Source: Aristolochia californica
Lineage: Eukaryota; Streptophyta; Magnoliopsida; Piperales; Aristolochiaceae
DNA length: 64,000 bases
Assembly: GCA_029961685.1 (NCBI GenBank)
Contig: JARWKL010000001.1
Span: 56,841,314-56,905,313 of the forward strand
Reading direction: 5' to 3'
Made by a program: the position numbers and the translations under genes. How positions within the stretch are numbered: the stretch's first letter is position 1; each line of letters begins with the position of its first letter. Shown piece by piece: positions 62,376 to 64,000 of this stretch. The notes beneath the pieces were generated by a model. That model was not told the DNA's origin, searched no databases, and saw nothing but the letters and a program-made list of their open reading frames with translations.

Positions 62376-63883
62376 CTGCATTTCATTGGTTTTGGATTTT
62401 TTCAGCAGGGACAAGAACAACTAAATTAAAGGAGTTTGATGTAGTAGTTCAATGTGAATGCCAACCGTAAGTGTGAATGTGTACAGATGTGTATGTGTGT
62501 GTGCTTGAGTGAGAGAGAAAAGCTCTTATCAAGACATACCTCTCTTGCTTTTTGAGGAACTGAATGGCCAACCTCTGCAAAGAAAGAAAATTAGCTTGAT
62601 GATATAGCACGTAATGGGGCAGGCCTGCCCCACTTCAAGAAAGGTTTTCTACAGGACTATGTCAGACAAATACTATACGATACAGAATTAAATGCTTCAG
62701 CATAAGGGCAGAAAGTAAAGGAAACTAAAGCACAGAGAGTCAATTTATCAAACCTTAGCTTTTCAAGAAAATTAAATTAAATTTTAAAAACAAATAAAAT
62801 AAAATTTAATCTTAAAATGCCAAAAGAAAAAAAAATGCAGTCAGACTATGAGCATCAACTGATCATGCTTCACTATGATAAAAATTATGCTTGAGAAGTT
62901 TTTAACTAGTACCACCTATGCTCGGCACACTAGGCTTCACTGCCAGTGTTAAGCCCAGAAAGCAATCATCTGATTCAGTACCAAAATCCCACAAATTTAA
63001 TTCCAGCTTCGGTTTTGCTCCTACATAAACCAAATATTTCCAAAAAATAGATTTTAGAAACAACTGAAAAACACCACAAAACAAATTTTAGTTCAAGTTC
63101 TTTATTTACACATAATGTAACTCACCTGTCTGAGAACTGCACTTGGGCGGAAAAGGTGTTTGGACAGAAGAAGGGACCCATGATCCCACCTGTATTCCAA
63201 CAGAACAGTGTCAGAAAACACGCCTATGTCAAAGGAAAATAAAAACAAATTCACAAAAAATGTACATGGAAAAAGGGATGCTGTAGAGCTTGCTCAGCAG
63301 TCGGTCTTCTTTGGGGGTCCCATGAGCATAATTGCTGCATCACATAGAATTGCTCAGTAACATATTCATACCAACCCAAAATTAAATATTCAAGAAAAGG
63401 ACGAAGACTAAAGCTTGCATACCATGATCAAGTCTATTGCTTCGAAGCTAGCATTTGGAATTAGATCAGACAGATTAGCTGGCATGATCTGTATTACATG
63501 AACAAAGAAAGTGCTAAGCAAGATAGTTCAAGATAATTACAGGAATCATGTGCATTTTTTTTTTCTTTTTCTTTACACACTTGAGTCGTGCATTTTGGAA
63601 AATTTTCTCAAAGAAATGTACAACAACTTTGGAATTTGACATAAGGTAGCTCATATCTCTCTTTTTTATCTCTTGCTTCTTTCCTTTCAACCATTGATAA
63701 TTAAAGCATGGTTTGTGTAAAACTGAATTGAAAAACAAAACAGCAACAGTATTAGCACAAAGTGAAGAGTTCACCTCAGAAAACCTGAAGTTTAGTCTTT
63801 GTGAAAGATTCAAGCCTTCGGGCCAAGTAATGTAATCAGGGCTCCCAAGAACAGTACATATTTTATATAATTGGTCTGTTTCA
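62325..63883 (-). CDS. MHK: MHK-type protein kinase (MAK/CDK-related), C-terminal half, 7 exons; 5' end beyond window
   Basis: A serine/threonine kinase of the CMGC group, related to the male-germ-cell-associated kinase and CDKs. Exons in transcription order: 63883-63775, 63488-63423, 63334-63266, 63189-63126, 63020-62916, 62574-62540, 62375-62325. They encode the C-lobe end of the kinase domain ([21 protein letters not shown]-type [34 protein letters not shown] with the invariant Arg of subdomain XI). The plant MHK tail follows ([27 protein letters not shown]) and ends SRQSG before TAA. Phases agree throughout. The ATP-binding and catalytic loops lie right of the window. It converges with RAD50; stop codons are 2.66 kb apart. 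The family assignment is firm; the cellular role in plants is poorly known. Confidence 0.9.
62480..62505. repeat. GT microsatellite in an MHK intron
   Basis: A run of tgtgtatgtgtgtgtgtgc in the last MHK intron. Confidence 0.8.
62540..62574 (-). CDS. MHK: MHK exon ([11 protein letters not shown])
   Basis: A 35-base exon. Phase fits both neighbours. Acceptor ctttgcag, donor GAGAG|gtatgt. A poorly conserved linker. Confidence 0.8.
62916..63020 (-). CDS. MHK: MHK exon ([16 protein letters not shown])
   Basis: Carries the hallmark plant MHK tail, including [13 protein letters not shown]. Acceptor tatgtag, donor ATAG|gtggta. Confidence 0.92.
63126..63189 (-). CDS. MHK: MHK exon ([10 protein letters not shown])
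   Basis: 21 codons plus one base, the start of the non-kinase tail. Acceptor ccaacag-like attacag|GTG, donor ACAG|gtgagt. Confidence 0.85.
63266..63334 (-). CDS. MHK: MHK exon ([12 protein letters not shown])
   Basis: 23 codons ending HPFFH. Holds the conserved Arg-Pro-Thr-Ala of kinase subdomain XI. Acceptor gatgcag, donor CAT|gtacat. Confidence 0.93.
63423..63488 (-). CDS. MHK: MHK exon ([18 protein letters not shown])
   Basis: 22 codons, phase 0 at both ends. Acceptor atacag, donor ATG|gtatgc. Confidence 0.92.
63775..63883 (-). CDS. MHK: MHK exon ([13 protein letters not shown])
   Basis: 36 codons after one split base, covering the CDK-like segment before subdomain X. Acceptor tttgcag|T, donor GAG|gtgaac on the minus strand. 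Confidence 0.93.
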
Positions 63884-64000
63884 CTGCAAACAGAATAAAG
63901 TCATGTTGCACAATGTCTTCAGAGTGACAAGTCATCATATATGTCAACAACTCTACCAGGGAAAAAAAACTTACTGCACCAAAATTATCAGTTGAGATCC

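Noticed and set aside
63985..64000. partial upstream MHK exon at the right edge
   Set aside because: The bases can be read into a gtaagt donor, but the translation does not fit the expected kinase segment, so it is more likely intron.

Overview
The window is nuclear DNA of a flowering plant, most likely a eudicot; the species cannot be named from the sequence. The evidence is spliceosomal introns of very uneven length, two conserved plant genes, and many decayed plant retrotransposons: RNase H-bearing L1-type LINEs, Ty1/copia elements with initiator-Met-tRNA primer sites, and short TRIM-like LTRs. No prokaryotic genes, CRISPR array, tRNA gene or intact rRNA gene was seen.

About 93% of the window (1 to 59662) lies in one plus-strand gene, RAD50, the coiled-coil ATPase of the MRE11-RAD50-NBS1 DNA-break repair complex. 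I placed 23 coding exons (15790 to 59662), 3397 coding bases or about 1131 residues. They join in one open frame, from just after the N-terminal ATPase lobe, through the zinc hook, to the stop. The first exons with Walker A, about 185 residues by comparison with family length, lie to the left of the window, so the intron entering the window exceeds 15.7 kb. One intron (24867 to 24964) uses a GC-AG boundary, and the reading frame requires it.

Transposons sit in a few introns and leave the others at about 80 to 100 bases. Layout: 1 to 15789, LINE fragments, a TRIM, and a minus-strand copia (4092 to 15583, CTAAT target duplication) that itself received three LINEs, one of them 5.0 kb long in its LTR. 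15905 to 21159, LINE pieces and an unassigned repeat. 25058 to 31211, an LTR with a long poly-C tract, LINEs and a copia scrap. 33763 to 38642, two copia fragments. 40042 to 48341, a plus-strand copia with LINE cargo and a TRIM solo LTR. 48616 to 52743, two more copia fragments. 53426 to 59152, a minus-strand copia with nested pieces.

After RAD50, a 2.7 kb intergenic stretch holds a LINE tail and a degenerate 5S-rRNA-like sequence. Then comes the 3' half of a minus-strand kinase gene of the MHK (MAK/CDK-related) type, 62325 to 63883, which continues beyond the right edge. The two genes converge tail to tail. Both promoters are outside the window.

All transposon reading frames inspected carry stops, frameshifts, deletions or altered catalytic residues. 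I did not find an undescribed biological system. The notable items are the GC-AG intron, the datable nesting of insertions, the 5S-like element, and unassigned stretches near 10.1, 18.2 to 20.5 and 42.4 to 44.0 kb.
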